From the NCBI GenBank assembly GCA_019312835.1, contig JAFDCJ010000435.1, positions 1 to 64,000 of the forward strand: 64,000 nucleotides of DNA, written 5' to 3'. The stretch is from Deltaproteobacteria bacterium (GTDB lineage Bacteria; Desulfobacterota; Desulfobacteria; Desulfobacterales; JAFDCJ01). This document shows, piece after piece, positions 35,164 to 44,104 of this stretch (positions within the stretch are counted from its first letter, which is position 1; each line of letters opens with the position of its first letter). A model generated the notes under the pieces. The model was not told where the DNA came from and made no database searches. It was given only the letters and a program-made list of their open reading frames with translations. The position numbers and the translations under genes were made by a program.

Positions 35164-35530
35164 TTTGAACCTTTGGCTGAACCTGGATTTAAAAAATTTT
35201 CAGCCCCACACGGCGGGGGCTTACGGAAAATTTTCCGGGGCACAGGCGAATCTGGTAATTTAGAGGCAAATTACTTTTATGTCAAGTTTTTTCGCAGCAC
35301 CAACAGGGCCACGCCGTTGAATAGACAGCCAAGCGCCGGCAGCGCAATCTATCTATTTCCGACCCATATTTTTGTGCTTTCGATTCCACCGGCAGTATGT
35401 TAATAAATATTCTGGGCTCCGCCCCGAATATCTGCAATATTCCAACATTCCATGGAAATTGGTCACAGCAATGCGGTTTTTATCAGCCATGGTTCATGAA
35501 CGTTAACATTAGGAGTATTCTTCAAATCCC
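35164..35530. other. divergent intergenic region with stem-loops
   Basis: This 367-bp gap lies between the divergent P-loop ATPase and NamZ-like genes. It holds a GCCCC/GGGGC stem around 35199-35220 and a compact hairpin at 35407-35431 (ATATTC-GGGC/GCCC-GAATAT with a TCC loop). An AGGAG site is at about 35512-35516 for the plus gene. Nothing in it looks coding. Confidence 0.5.
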
Positions 35531-36706
35531 ATGACAAAAGTAAAGACCGGACTTGAGAACCTGCTCAATACCTCCCGTCAATGGATTACCGATGAGCGTA
35601 TCGGTATTTTGTGCAACCCTGCCTCGGTGAACCATCAGCTGACCCACTGCCGCCGACTGGTGGCGCAAGCGTTTCCCGGACAACTCAAGGCATTGTATTC
35701 TCCCCAGCACGGCTTTTTTGCCGAAAAACAGGACAACATGATTGAGTCAAAGAATATGACGGATCCTGTTTTGCAAATGCCGGTTTTCAGTCTTTATGGC
35801 GATACGCGCATCCCGGATGCCCGGATGTTCGAACCCATTGATGTCTTGCTGGTGGATCTGCAGGATGTCGGCACCCGGGTGTATACATTCATTTATACCC
35901 TCTCACACTGCCTTGAAGCCGCTCGGGATTATAATGTCAGGGTTATTATTCTGGATCGCCCAAATCCGATAAACGGGATGGCGATCGAAGGCGGCTGCCT
36001 CGCGGCCGATTGCGCCTCTTTTGTGGGCCGGTATCCGATCCCTATGCGCCATGGATTGACCATCGGCGAAATTGGCATGTTTTTCAACGATTACTTCCAG
36101 ATCGGCTGCGAGCTCGAAGTCGTCCCCATGCAAGGTTGGAAGCGCGGCATGCTGTTCGGAAATACTGGACTGCCCTGGGTGGCGCCCTCACCCAATCTGC
36201 CCACGCCCATGTCAACCCTGGTTTATCCCGGGCAGGTAATCTGGGAAGGCACCAATGTGTCCGAAGGTCGCGGTACCACTCAGCCCTTCGAGCTGGTGGG
36301 GGCCCCTTTTATAGAAACCTCCAAAATCCTGGCCACCCTAGAGAAGGCAAAATTGCCCGGCGTCATTTTCAGGCCCGCCGTTTTTGAACCGACATCGAAT
36401 AAATGGCAGCAGACAGCCTGCCACGGATTTCAAATCCACGTCACCAACGCGCAGCGCTACCGGCCTTATGCGACCACCCTGCACCTGCTGCAGGCGGTGA
36501 TCTTCCATCATCGCGATCAGTTTGAATGGAAAACACCTCCCTACGAATATGAATATGAAAGAATGCCCATCGATCTGATTATCGGCGATCGCACCATCCG
36601 CCAGCGCATTGAAGAACTGGAGCCGATCGATGCGATTGAGGCATCGTGGCAAGAGGATCTCGAGCGATTTAAAAAGATAAGTCGAGATTTTCACCTATAT
36701 AAATGA
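35531..36706 (+). CDS. DUF1343 / NamZ-family exo-beta-N-acetylmuramidase-like protein
   Basis: This is a 391-residue DUF1343 protein. The signature blocks are 'IGILCNPASVNHQLTH', 'YSPQHGFFAEKQ', 'DLQDVGTRVYTFIYTL', 'LDRPNPINGMAIEGG' and 'EGTNVSEGRGTTQPFE'. NamZ family members release terminal MurNAc from peptidoglycan fragments. NamZ proteins are commonly exported, but no clear signal peptide is visible here. A MurU-AmgK fusion lies 5 kb downstream, giving a possible MurNAc salvage link. AGGAG precedes the ATG by about 14 bases. Confidence 0.85.
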   Translation: MTKVKTGLENLLNTSRQWITDERIGILCNPASVNHQLTHCRRLVAQAFPGQLKALYSPQHGFFAEKQDNMIESKNMTDPVLQMPVFSLYGDTRIPDARMFEPIDVLLVDLQDVGTRVYTFIYTLSHCLEAARDYNVRVIILDRPNPINGMAIEGGCLAADCASFVGRYPIPMRHGLTIGEIGMFFNDYFQIGCELEVVPMQGWKRGMLFGNTGLPWVAPSPNLPTPMSTLVYPGQVIWEGTNVSEGRGTTQPFELVGAPFIETSKILATLEKAKLPGVIFRPAVFEPTSNKWQQTACHGFQIHVTNAQRYRPYATTLHLLQAVIFHHRDQFEWKTPPYEYEYERMPIDLIIGDRTIRQRIEELEPIDAIEASWQEDLERFKKISRDFHLYK

Positions 36707-36724
36707 TGAGCGTATGAGCGAGTT

Positions 36725-36870
36725 TCGGGTGCCAGGTGCCAGCGGCCGCAGTCGGGATACCAATGGCATGGCGCAACACGAAACACACAACGCGCAACCG
36801 GTTACACACACCCCTTAACAGGAGCCTGTCACAATTGACCAGCGACCAGAAACCAGCGGCCAGCGACTGG
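36725..36870 (+). repeat. word-repeat tract without clear inverted arm (CCAGCGACCAG and GTGCCAG words)
   Basis: Words GGGTGCCAGGTGCCAGC, then AACACGAAACACACAACGCGC, then GACCAGCGACCAGAAACCAGC and GGCCAGCGACTGG run from just after the NamZ-like stop into the RNase HI start. A matching reverse-complement arm is not evident. The last block is translated as the N-terminus of the RNase HI gene if TTG 36835 is the start. Confidence 0.55.
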
Positions 36871-37530
36871 CGTCGCATGCGGTTTAAAAAAAACAAAGTC
36901 TGGATGGCAGTGGACGACCAGGGGCGGCCGGTTGTTAAAGCGGACAAGGTTTTAATCAAATACCAGCTTGAACAGGATTACGAATACTGGGTCAAAGCGG
37001 TTAACGTCACGAACCTGGAGTCCACTGAGACCGCAACGTCCCGTCGTTCAGAGGATACCCCCCAACCGCATGGGTCGGGTTCCAACGACCGGAACGAACC
37101 GGCATCTGCCCAAAAGACATCGCCGGCGGATAAAATTTGTGTATTCACCGACGGTGCGTCATCGGGAAATCCAGGCCCGTCGGGGATCGGCGTCGTGTTG
37201 CGCTACGGGGAGCATGAAAAGGAAATCTCGCAATTTATCGGCCACGCCACCAATAACATTGCCGAGCTGAAGGCCATCGATGTCGGGTTGTCGGCTCTAA
37301 ACAGCCGGGATATTCCTGTCAGAGTGTTTACCGATAGCAAGTATGCCTATGGATTGCTGGTGCTGAACTGGAAGCCCAAGAAGAACCAGCAGCTTGTGGC
37401 CGCTATTAAAAAAAAGATGAACAGATTCAAGGACTTGGAAATCATAAAAGTAAAGGGGCATTCCGGCCACCCGGAAAATGAAAGGGCCGATTATCTGGCG
37501 ACTTCGGCCATCAAGAAAGCGAATCATTAG
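36835..37530 (+). CDS. rnhA: ribonuclease HI with N-terminal extension
   Basis: The RNase HI domain (about residues 100-228) has the catalytic carboxylates in 'VFTDGASSGNPGPSGIG' (Asp), 'NNIAELKAI' (Glu), 'FTDSKYAYGLL' (Asp) and 'GHPENERADYLA' (Asp). It cuts RNA in RNA-DNA hybrids. An N-terminal module with 'FKKNKVWMAVDDQGRP' and 'DYEYWVKAVNV' precedes a polar linker, as in some delta-proteobacterial relatives. TTG 36835 is preferred because AGGAG lies 10 bases upstream; ATG 36877 is the alternative. The upstream 36736 start is unlikely. Confidence 0.87.
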   Translation: MTSDQKPAASDWRRMRFKKNKVWMAVDDQGRPVVKADKVLIKYQLEQDYEYWVKAVNVTNLESTETATSRRSEDTPQPHGSGSNDRNEPASAQKTSPADKICVFTDGASSGNPGPSGIGVVLRYGEHEKEISQFIGHATNNIAELKAIDVGLSALNSRDIPVRVFTDSKYAYGLLVLNWKPKKNQQLVAAIKKKMNRFKDLEIIKVKGHSGHPENERADYLATSAIKKANH

Positions 37531-37716
37531 TCCCGGGATTCTGGTTGCCGGTTTTTGTCACTGCTGGCAGGGATGCTGGTAAAAATTTGTTGCTCGATGT
37601 TTGATCCTCGATGCTCGATATTAGATGATCTGCATTTGCGGACAACTCAAAATTTCATCGGGAATCGAGTATCCGGAGTCAAGGGCGTCAGGGGAGTGCA
37701 ACCAGGGGGGCGCTTT

Positions 37717-37754
37717 TAAAACAAAAGAGCCTGGCAAAAGATTCTGCCGGGCTC
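37717..37754 (-). terminator. intrinsic terminator of the 92-residue membrane protein gene
   Basis: GAGCC.GGCA and TGCC.GGCTC (37727-37754) form a stem. On the minus strand it is followed by TTTTGTTTT. It sits about 25 bp after the stop of the gene at 37779. Confidence 0.8.
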
Positions 37755-37778
37755 CTGGTTTATACCTCAGATCGATTT

Positions 37779-38057
37779 CTACTCTTTTTTTAAGGTTTCG
37801 ATCTCTTCTTTAAGCTCAGATATTTCTTTTTTATATTTCTCCACGTCTTCATCAGTGGCAGCATCGGTTTCTGTGTCTTGATCCTGTTTCCAGGTATCTT
37901 TAAGTTCATCAACGCCCAGGTAGATGGCCAGAGCACCGCCGAGCAGAAGCATCACAGGGATGGTACCGGCAATAACTGTCAAGAATTGAGGAAACCAGGC
38001 AACAATCCCGATCAATCCTAATAATGCTGCGATTGCACCGCCAATTAATGTCTTCAT
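37779..38057 (-). CDS. small membrane protein with C-terminal coiled coil, unknown function
   Basis: This 92-residue protein has two hydrophobic helices (about 4-22 and 27-48). An acidic tail and a short coiled coil 'KYKKEISELKEEIETLKKE' (about 74-92) follow. The membrane part with loop 'WFPQFLT' recurs in small delta-proteobacterial membrane proteins. An AAAGGAGG site precedes ATG 38057 with good spacing and a terminator follows, so it is a real monocistronic gene. I cannot assign a function. Confidence 0.7.
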   Translation of the reverse strand: MKTLIGGAIAALLGLIGIVAWFPQFLTVIAGTIPVMLLLGGALAIYLGVDELKDTWKQDQDTETDAATDEDVEKYKKEISELKEEIETLKKE

Positions 38058-38423
38058 ATAACATTAACCTCCTTTCATATACGATCAATTGCCTGTTTAG
38101 TTACATAGCACAGTCTGTATCACAATCCAATAAAATATTGCAAACCAAAATCTATTCTGCTAATTTTTCAGATAGGATGGCCACCTTCACCCATAAAGCT
38201 TTCTCATAAAGCGCTCTCAAAAATAGTAGCTTACGTTCAGGGGCAAGGCGTCGATGAGGTTTAAAAGCGGAGCGTACACGCCAGTACGTGAGCATTTTAA
38301 ATCGAATCGGGCCCACCTTTGAATAGTGAGAACGATGGGTTATCCACCTATGCTGGGCAACACAGCCATTGAGCGTAAGATGCATTCTTGAGATAGCTTT
38401 TCAATGCCCTGACGGATACCGCT
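38058..38423. other. gene-free region with a palindromic repeat
   Basis: This 366-bp gap separates the divergent small membrane protein gene and plsB. It holds a palindromic element at 38260-38301 and a Shine-Dalgarno for the minus gene next to 38058. No coding potential is apparent. Confidence 0.5.
38260..38301. repeat. REP-like palindrome
   Basis: TTTAAAA (38260-38266) and GCGTAC (38272-38277) mirror GTACGT (38284-38289) and TTTTAAA (38295-38301) around a 6-base centre. The flank reads GGCAAGGCGTCGATGAGG. It resembles dispersed palindromes seen in Desulfobacteraceae genomes (from memory). No second copy is in the window. Confidence 0.4.
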
Positions 38424-41063
38424 ATGTCCAACAAGGAAAAATCGCCGCCTTCTCGCTCCAACGAATCGCCGCGCGGGTGGATATTAAAACTCCTGCGCGG
38501 TTCCTATGACCACTACACCTGCCTGCTACCGGACAAACTGGGCAGCTTCTCCAATCTGCTGCTCAAGCTTTTCTATTCGGGCATCAAGGTGGATGGCCAG
38601 CAAACCGAAATTCTTCAAAAGCTGGAACAAGACGCCATTGTCGTTTATATAACGAAGTTTAAAAATTTTTTTGAGTATCTCTTTTACTATAGTCGCTACC
38701 GACAGCAAAAGCTGCCCTATCCTCAAATAGGATTTGACTACAAAGTCTATATCTGGCAGCCATTATCGCGGCTGTTGAGGATTTTTCTGTCCAAACTGGA
38801 TTTCCTCCTGAAGTATCAGGCCTTGCCGGATCCTTATGGCCGAGGCTATATCAAACAAGAGTTGATCAACGGCCGCTGCGGATTCCTGTCACTGGTCGGG
38901 AAAAAAATATTTCACCGCCGGTTCGTCAAAGCGGATACGGATCCGGTTCATTATCTGATCGAAATCCAAAAATCCATTGACCGGCCGATTTACCTGGTGC
39001 CCCAGCTCATGTTTTTCAGTAAGACCGCCCGCCGTGAAAATCCAACCTTAATCGACATAATTTTCGGGCCCAAGGACAAACCCGGAAACATCAGAAGGCT
39101 GGTTACCCTGTTTAAAAACAGCGGCAGGGTTTTTGTGGAGGTATCCGAGCCGCTGAATTTAAAACATTACCTGAATTCGGAGGAGACCCGCAACCAGACC
39201 ACCGAGTATCAATCCTTATTGCTGCGCCGCGACCTGCTGGTTCAGCTCAACGCGCATCGCCAGAGTATTACAGGGCCGGTGCGCAAATCCAGGGAGGAGC
39301 TCAAGGAGAGCATTTTAACCACCGAACGTTTTCAACGCTTTATGGAGACCTATGCGGAGAACCGGGATATTCCCATCTACCAGGTGCGCCGCAAGGCCGA
39401 TGCCTATATCGAAGAAATTGCCGCCAACTATAAGCCGGCCTTTATCAAGGTGGCATCGGTCATTGTGGGTTGGATCATCCGGACGATGTTTGACGGATTT
39501 ACGACCAATCAGGACGTCCTTAACCGCGTCAAAAACATGTCCCTGAAAGGGCCGCTGGTATTAATACCCAGCCATAAGAGCCATATCGATTACCTCATCG
39601 TGGATTATGTCCTTTACCACAGCAACTTGCCGGTGCCGCATATTGCTGCCGGAAAAAATCTATCATTCTGGCCGATGGGGCCCCTGTTTCGCAGCGGCGG
39701 CGCCTTTTTCCTGCGTCGATCCTTTAGGGGTGCGGTGCTCTATTCAAAGGTGTTCGCTGAATACGTCCATAAATTGCTGGAAGAGGGCTATAATGTTGAG
39801 CAATTCATCGAAGGCGGCCGCAGCCGCACCGGTAAGTTGCTGATGCCCAAGCTGGGGCTTCTGTCGATTCTGATGAATGCCTATAAGAATGGCGCATGCA
39901 AGGACATGCTGATTGTGCCGATCTATGTTGGCTACGACCGCATCATTGAGGAAAAGTCCTATCTGCACGAACTCGGCGGCGGCCAGAAAGAGCCTGAGAA
40001 TATACTCCAGGTATTGCAGGCCCGTAAATTTTTGAAAAAGCGTTACGGTAAGATCTACATCCAGTTTCATGAGCCTTTTTCCGTCAACCAGCTGTTGCGC
40101 CAGTATGATACCCCGGTGACGGAAATGAGTTCCAAAGAGCTAAATGGCTTCATTCGCAAGCTGGGCTACCAGATCATAAATGCCATTAACCGGGTTACGG
40201 TGGTAACACCGCATGGACTGGTCGCCGGTGCGCTGCTGAATTTTTCGAAAGAAAAATTTTCCATCAAAGAGCTCCACTCCGTATTGGCTGCTTATATGAG
40301 ACACCTGGCCATGCAAAACGCTAAACTGGCTGATACCCTCGTTCCGGATCAACACAGGGCTTTTGAAAAGGTGGTGGCATCGTATACCCAAAGAAAGTTC
40401 ATCGAACCACTGTCCAAAAACGATGAAGAAACCAAAGGCGACAAAGAGTACTTGATCAATGAGAGCCGCCGGCCCTATCTGGAATATTACAAAAACACCT
40501 GTATTTCTTTTTTCATTCCGGCGGCTTACACTGCCATGGCCATTTTGGAAAGAGACAGTTTCCGGTTTTCCGCCTCGGATCTGCATCCCAGATACGGATT
40601 CTGGCAGAAGTTTTTCAAGCATGAATTTGCTTATGATGTGGATATCGGTTCAGAGTTCCATGTCCGCAAATGCATAAAATCCTTTATAGACGAAGGTATG
40701 GTCATCCCCCATCAAACCATGCCCGACACCTATGATGTCACCCCGGCCGGCTTTCGCAAACTGAAGATATTCGCCCTATTCCTTAAAACCTATTTCGAAT
40801 CTTACTGGATCGTGCTCAACTTCTACATGCGCAACCCCCAGAACGCCGTCAAACCCAAAGATCGCATAAAGAAAATAACGGCACGGGGCAATCGCATGTA
40901 CAAGCGTAAAGAAATCGAGCGTAAAGAAGCCCTGTCAAAGGTTACCTATCAAAATGCCATTGAAATGTTCTCCAGCCGGGGCATCAGAGGCTCCGACGAC
41001 ACGGAAAAAATTGAAGAATACGCCGCCGCTCTGCAAAATGCCATGAAATACCTGCAACCGTAA
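38424..41063 (+). CDS. plsB: glycerol-3-phosphate 1-O-acyltransferase (PlsB-like)
   Basis: This 879-residue membrane-associated acyltransferase makes lysophosphatidic acid, the first step of phospholipid synthesis. The acyltransferase motif HX4D is at residues 384-389 in 'SHKSHIDYL'. Motif III is 'FIEGGRSRTGK' (about 459-469), followed by 'VPIYVGYDRIIEE'. The length is near the PlsB norm (about 800), with extra N-terminal sequence. ATG 38424 is preceded by only a weak ribosome site. A word-repeat element begins 5 bp after the stop. Confidence 0.93.
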   Translation: MSNKEKSPPSRSNESPRGWILKLLRGSYDHYTCLLPDKLGSFSNLLLKLFYSGIKVDGQQTEILQKLEQDAIVVYITKFKNFFEYLFYYSRYRQQKLPYPQIGFDYKVYIWQPLSRLLRIFLSKLDFLLKYQALPDPYGRGYIKQELINGRCGFLSLVGKKIFHRRFVKADTDPVHYLIEIQKSIDRPIYLVPQLMFFSKTARRENPTLIDIIFGPKDKPGNIRRLVTLFKNSGRVFVEVSEPLNLKHYLNSEETRNQTTEYQSLLLRRDLLVQLNAHRQSITGPVRKSREELKESILTTERFQRFMETYAENRDIPIYQVRRKADAYIEEIAANYKPAFIKVASVIVGWIIRTMFDGFTTNQDVLNRVKNMSLKGPLVLIPSHKSHIDYLIVDYVLYHSNLPVPHIAAGKNLSFWPMGPLFRSGGAFFLRRSFRGAVLYSKVFAEYVHKLLEEGYNVEQFIEGGRSRTGKLLMPKLGLLSILMNAYKNGACKDMLIVPIYVGYDRIIEEKSYLHELGGGQKEPENILQVLQARKFLKKRYGKIYIQFHEPFSVNQLLRQYDTPVTEMSSKELNGFIRKLGYQIINAINRVTVVTPHGLVAGALLNFSKEKFSIKELHSVLAAYMRHLAMQNAKLADTLVPDQHRAFEKVVASYTQRKFIEPLSKNDEETKGDKEYLINESRRPYLEYYKNTCISFFIPAAYTAMAILERDSFRFSASDLHPRYGFWQKFFKHEFAYDVDIGSEFHVRKCIKSFIDEGMVIPHQTMPDTYDVTPAGFRKLKIFALFLKTYFESYWIVLNFYMRNPQNAVKPKDRIKKITARGNRMYKRKEIERKEALSKVTYQNAIEMFSSRGIRGSDDTEKIEEYAAALQNAMKYLQP

Positions 41064-41066
41064 AAT

Positions 41067-41468
41067 GTCCGTTATTGGTTATTCGTGATTTGTTATTAGT
41101 TAGAAAAACACAGCTGTTCAGATAAATCTGAGTTAGGGGAAAACACCTTCAAATTTCCAGGATTACCGCCTGCAATGTAATAACCTTGCTGCTGTCTTTT
41201 TGTCATTCCAGCGCAGGAGCCTGTGTCAGAATGTCAGCAAGCACCTAATTTCTGATTGTCATGCCGGACTTGATCCGACCTCCAGTATTGTAGAGCGTTT
41301 AGAATTACCTGGAGGCCGGGTCCAGCCCGGAATGACGAGAGGCGGTATTTGTGGTTTTTACAATTGCGACATACCCTGGCAGGCGGGAATCCAGAAGCTG
41401 TCCAAACCCGACGCAGTCATCAATCTGAATCGCACCGATTAACCAATAACGATTAACGAATAACGCCC
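41067..41468. repeat. word-repeat element with inverted arms (TTATTCGTTATT word) carrying a nested palindrome
   Basis: The left arm (41067-41102) is GTTATTGGTTATTCG and TTTGTTATTAGTTA. The right arm (41440-41468) is TAACCAATAACGATTAACG, the reverse complement. The 340-bp interior contains a separate palindromic repeat (41258-41336). It starts 4 bp after the plsB stop and fills the gap to the MurU-AmgK gene; no gene is present inside. Confidence 0.75.
41258..41336. repeat. nested palindromic repeat (GTCATnCCGG...CCGGnATGAC)
   Basis: The two 28-base arms (41258-41285 and 41309-41336) pair at 23 of 28 positions, and begin GTCATGCCGG and end CCGGAATGAC. This GTCATTCCGGGCTTGACCCGG-type sequence is widely seen as a dispersed intergenic repeat in proteobacteria (established by recall). 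A related half, GTCATTCCAGCGCAGG, is at 41202 and GCGGGAATCCAG is near 41383. Confidence 0.7.
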
Positions 41469-41526
41469 GCCATTTATTTCACCCATTGTCGGGTTTACAT
41501 CTACCGTTGGTAAGTGAATCAAAAAT

Positions 41527-43242
41527 ATGAAGGCTCTAATTTTGGCGGCGGGTCTCGGTACGCGCCTGCAACCCTATACCAATCATACACCGAAGCCCTT
41601 GTTCACCATTGCCGGCCGTCCCCTGCTGGATATTATCATCGACAACCTCCAGATGGCCGGCTGCGAAGCGGTTATGATTAACACCCACCATCTTCACCGC
41701 GAAATTGAAACCTTTGTGGCCGAACGCAGCTATGGCATACCGGTATCGACCCGGTACGAGCCGCAGATTCTCGGTACGGGCGGCGCCATGAAAAATCTGG
41801 CCGATTTTTGGGATCAGCGCCCGTTTATGGTCATCAATGCCGATATCGTTGCCGACATTGACCTGGCAGCCGTTTACCGGACCCACTGCCGGGAATATCC
41901 CCCGGCGACCCTGGTGCTTTGCGACGACCCTGCTTTTAACAGCGTTGTGGTGGAACAAAACAAATGGATTAAAGGATTTCGCAACCGGCAGCAGGTTGCC
42001 GAACCGGCCGGTGAACACCTGCTGACCTTTACCGGCATTCAGGTGCTGGACCCGCTGGTGCTGGAATATATCCCGGATAAATCGGCATACAGCAGCATCG
42101 ACGCTTTTAAAAAAATACTGACCGAAGGCAAAAGCCTGCAGGCCTATATCATGCCGGATGGAAAATGGCGGGATATCGGAACGACGGAGCGATATCGCCG
42201 GACGGCTCTGGAAGCCGCTGTGCCCCGGGCTTTTAACGCGGCCTTCGGAGAAATCCCCGACCTTGCGGTAGCGCAGAAAAAGCTCAAAGGGGACGGATCA
42301 GAGAGGCAATGGTACCGGCTAAAGGCCGGCAAACACACCCTGATTATGGCCGATCACGGCATCCGTGCGCACCGGTCGGTGTCCGAGGTCGACGCCTTTG
42401 TCCATATCGGGCGACATTTGTATCGCCAGGGGGTTTCAGTTCCTGAGATTTATTTCTGCGATCCCTTCAGTGGTCTGGTTTTCTTGGAGGATCTGGGCGA
42501 TGTCAGCCTCCAGCAGGCCGCAGCGTCAGCCGTCGATACCCAAGCCCTCGTAAGTCTTTATCAGGCGGTCATTGATCAGCTGGTCACGTTATCCCTGCGG
42601 GGTGCAGACAAGTTTAACCCGGCCTGGACCTATCAGTCGGCCCGCTATGATCGGGAGCTGATTATCGAAAAAGAATGCCGCTATTTCCAGGAAGCTTTTT
42701 TAAAAGATTATTTAGGCCTGCCGGCGCGGTTTGAGGATCTGGCCGGTGACTTCGAGTCGTTAGCCCGAAAAGCGCTGCAATACTCCCAGACCGGTTTTAT
42801 GCATCGCGATATGCAATCACGCAACATAATGGTTAAAAACAACCAGGTTTACTTTATCGATTTTCAGGGCGGACGCTTCGGCCCCCTTCCATACGATCTT
42901 GCCTCCCTGCTGATTGATCCTTATGTTGAACTACCGGCGGACATCCGGGCGCAATTGCTCGGTTACAGTATCGATGCGTTATCGCAGCAAACCATCGTCG
43001 AGCGGGAAGAATTTCGCCGCTGTTTCAGCTACTGCTGCCTGACACGCAACCTTCAAATTCTGGGGGCTTTTGCCTATTTGAGCAACGTCGGAGGCAAGCG
43101 TTATTTCGAGGCTTATATCCCCGCGGCCATGCAAACCCTGATATCCCAACTGCGGGCCCGCAGCCGGGATGAGTTTCCAGCATTGACCGCCACGGCGGCA
43201 AAAGCCCACGATCTGCTGCAAAAGGCTGGCAGGGCAACTTAG
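41527..43242 (+). CDS. MurU-AmgK fusion: nucleotidyltransferase plus sugar kinase
   Basis: This is a 571-residue two-domain protein. Residues 1-235 are a nucleotidyltransferase with 'GLGTRLQPYTNHTPKP', 'GTGGAMKNL' and 'WRDIGTTERY'. Residues 255-571 are an aminoglycoside-phosphotransferase-fold kinase with catalytic 'HRDMQSRNIMV' and metal-binding 'IDFQGGRFG'. In Pseudomonas, AmgK phosphorylates MurNAc/GlcNAc at C1 and MurU forms UDP-MurNAc; there they are separate genes. Substrates here are inferred. A NamZ-like gene 5 kb away supports cell-wall sugar salvage. No strong ribosome site precedes ATG 41527. Confidence 0.82.
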   Translation: MKALILAAGLGTRLQPYTNHTPKPLFTIAGRPLLDIIIDNLQMAGCEAVMINTHHLHREIETFVAERSYGIPVSTRYEPQILGTGGAMKNLADFWDQRPFMVINADIVADIDLAAVYRTHCREYPPATLVLCDDPAFNSVVVEQNKWIKGFRNRQQVAEPAGEHLLTFTGIQVLDPLVLEYIPDKSAYSSIDAFKKILTEGKSLQAYIMPDGKWRDIGTTERYRRTALEAAVPRAFNAAFGEIPDLAVAQKKLKGDGSERQWYRLKAGKHTLIMADHGIRAHRSVSEVDAFVHIGRHLYRQGVSVPEIYFCDPFSGLVFLEDLGDVSLQQAAASAVDTQALVSLYQAVIDQLVTLSLRGADKFNPAWTYQSARYDRELIIEKECRYFQEAFLKDYLGLPARFEDLAGDFESLARKALQYSQTGFMHRDMQSRNIMVKNNQVYFIDFQGGRFGPLPYDLASLLIDPYVELPADIRAQLLGYSIDALSQQTIVEREEFRRCFSYCCLTRNLQILGAFAYLSNVGGKRYFEAYIPAAMQTLISQLRARSRDEFPALTATAAKAHDLLQKAGRAT

Positions 43243-43273
43243 ACAACCTCGAGATCATTACGGGAGGTATTCA

Positions 43274-44104
43274 ATGAGCACAATCAACGTCATGGTAAAC
43301 GGTCTGCCCGGAAATCTGGCCCGATTGGTTGCCGGGCATTTATCAAAAGACGGGCGGTTTAAGCTTGTGCCTTATTCGTTGACCGGCCCGGAGATCCAGG
43401 AAACGGGCTGCAGCGTAAGCAACATCAGCGTGCAACTCATCCAGGCTGATCAAAGGGATTCGCAGATAGAGCAGATCAAGCAATCCCAGGGGGCGTTTCT
43501 GAGCGTGGATTTCACCCATCCGTCGGCCGTCAATTCCAATGCTGAATTTTATTGCCGTTTCGGGCTGCCGTTTGTAATGGGTACCACCGGTGGTGACTGT
43601 CAGAAACTCGAGGCGACGGTGGTCTCATCTTCCATCGCCGCTGTCATCGCGCCGAACATGGCCAAGCAAATTGTAGGGTTCCAGGCCATGATGGAGTATG
43701 CCGCCGATAATTTTCCGGGCCTGTTCCGGGGCTATACCCTCAACGTCAAGGAAAGCCATCAGCGGGGTAAAGCCGATACCAGCGGCACGGCTAAAGCAAT
43801 GGTCGGCTATTTCAACAAGCTGGGGGTTGCTTTTTCAACGGAGGATATTGTCAAGGTGCGGGAACCTGAAGATCAAAAAGCGCAGTGGGGAATCCCGGAT
43901 GAATATCTGTCCGGCCACGGGTGGCACACCTACACCCTGGTTTCAGAAGACCAGACCGTCCGATTCGAATTCACCCACAACGTCAACGGCCGCGAAGTTT
44001 ATGCTCGGGGAACCGTGGATGCGCTTTTATACCTGTTTGAAAAAGTCCAAACCGGTACCCGGGGCAAAATGTTTACCATGATCGATGTCCTGAAAAACAT
44101 CTAA
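43274..44104 (+). CDS. dapB: dihydrodipicolinate reductase family protein (plant-type DapB-like)
   Basis: This 276-residue protein has an N-terminal Rossmann NAD(P) domain ('NVMVNGLPGNLARLVAGHL'). The substrate loop is 'FVMGTTGGD', and the catalytic region 'ESHQRGKADTSGTAKAM' replaces the usual E(L)HHxxKxDAPSGTA. The HQ and TSGTA variant matches the plant-type DapB subfamily. It would reduce hydroxy-tetrahydrodipicolinate in lysine/diaminopimelate synthesis. GGGAGG lies 6 bases before the ATG, 31 bp after the MurU-AmgK stop, so the two probably share a transcript. No other dap gene is nearby. Confidence 0.82.
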   Translation: MSTINVMVNGLPGNLARLVAGHLSKDGRFKLVPYSLTGPEIQETGCSVSNISVQLIQADQRDSQIEQIKQSQGAFLSVDFTHPSAVNSNAEFYCRFGLPFVMGTTGGDCQKLEATVVSSSIAAVIAPNMAKQIVGFQAMMEYAADNFPGLFRGYTLNVKESHQRGKADTSGTAKAMVGYFNKLGVAFSTEDIVKVREPEDQKAQWGIPDEYLSGHGWHTYTLVSEDQTVRFEFTHNVNGREVYARGTVDALLYLFEKVQTGTRGKMFTMIDVLKNI

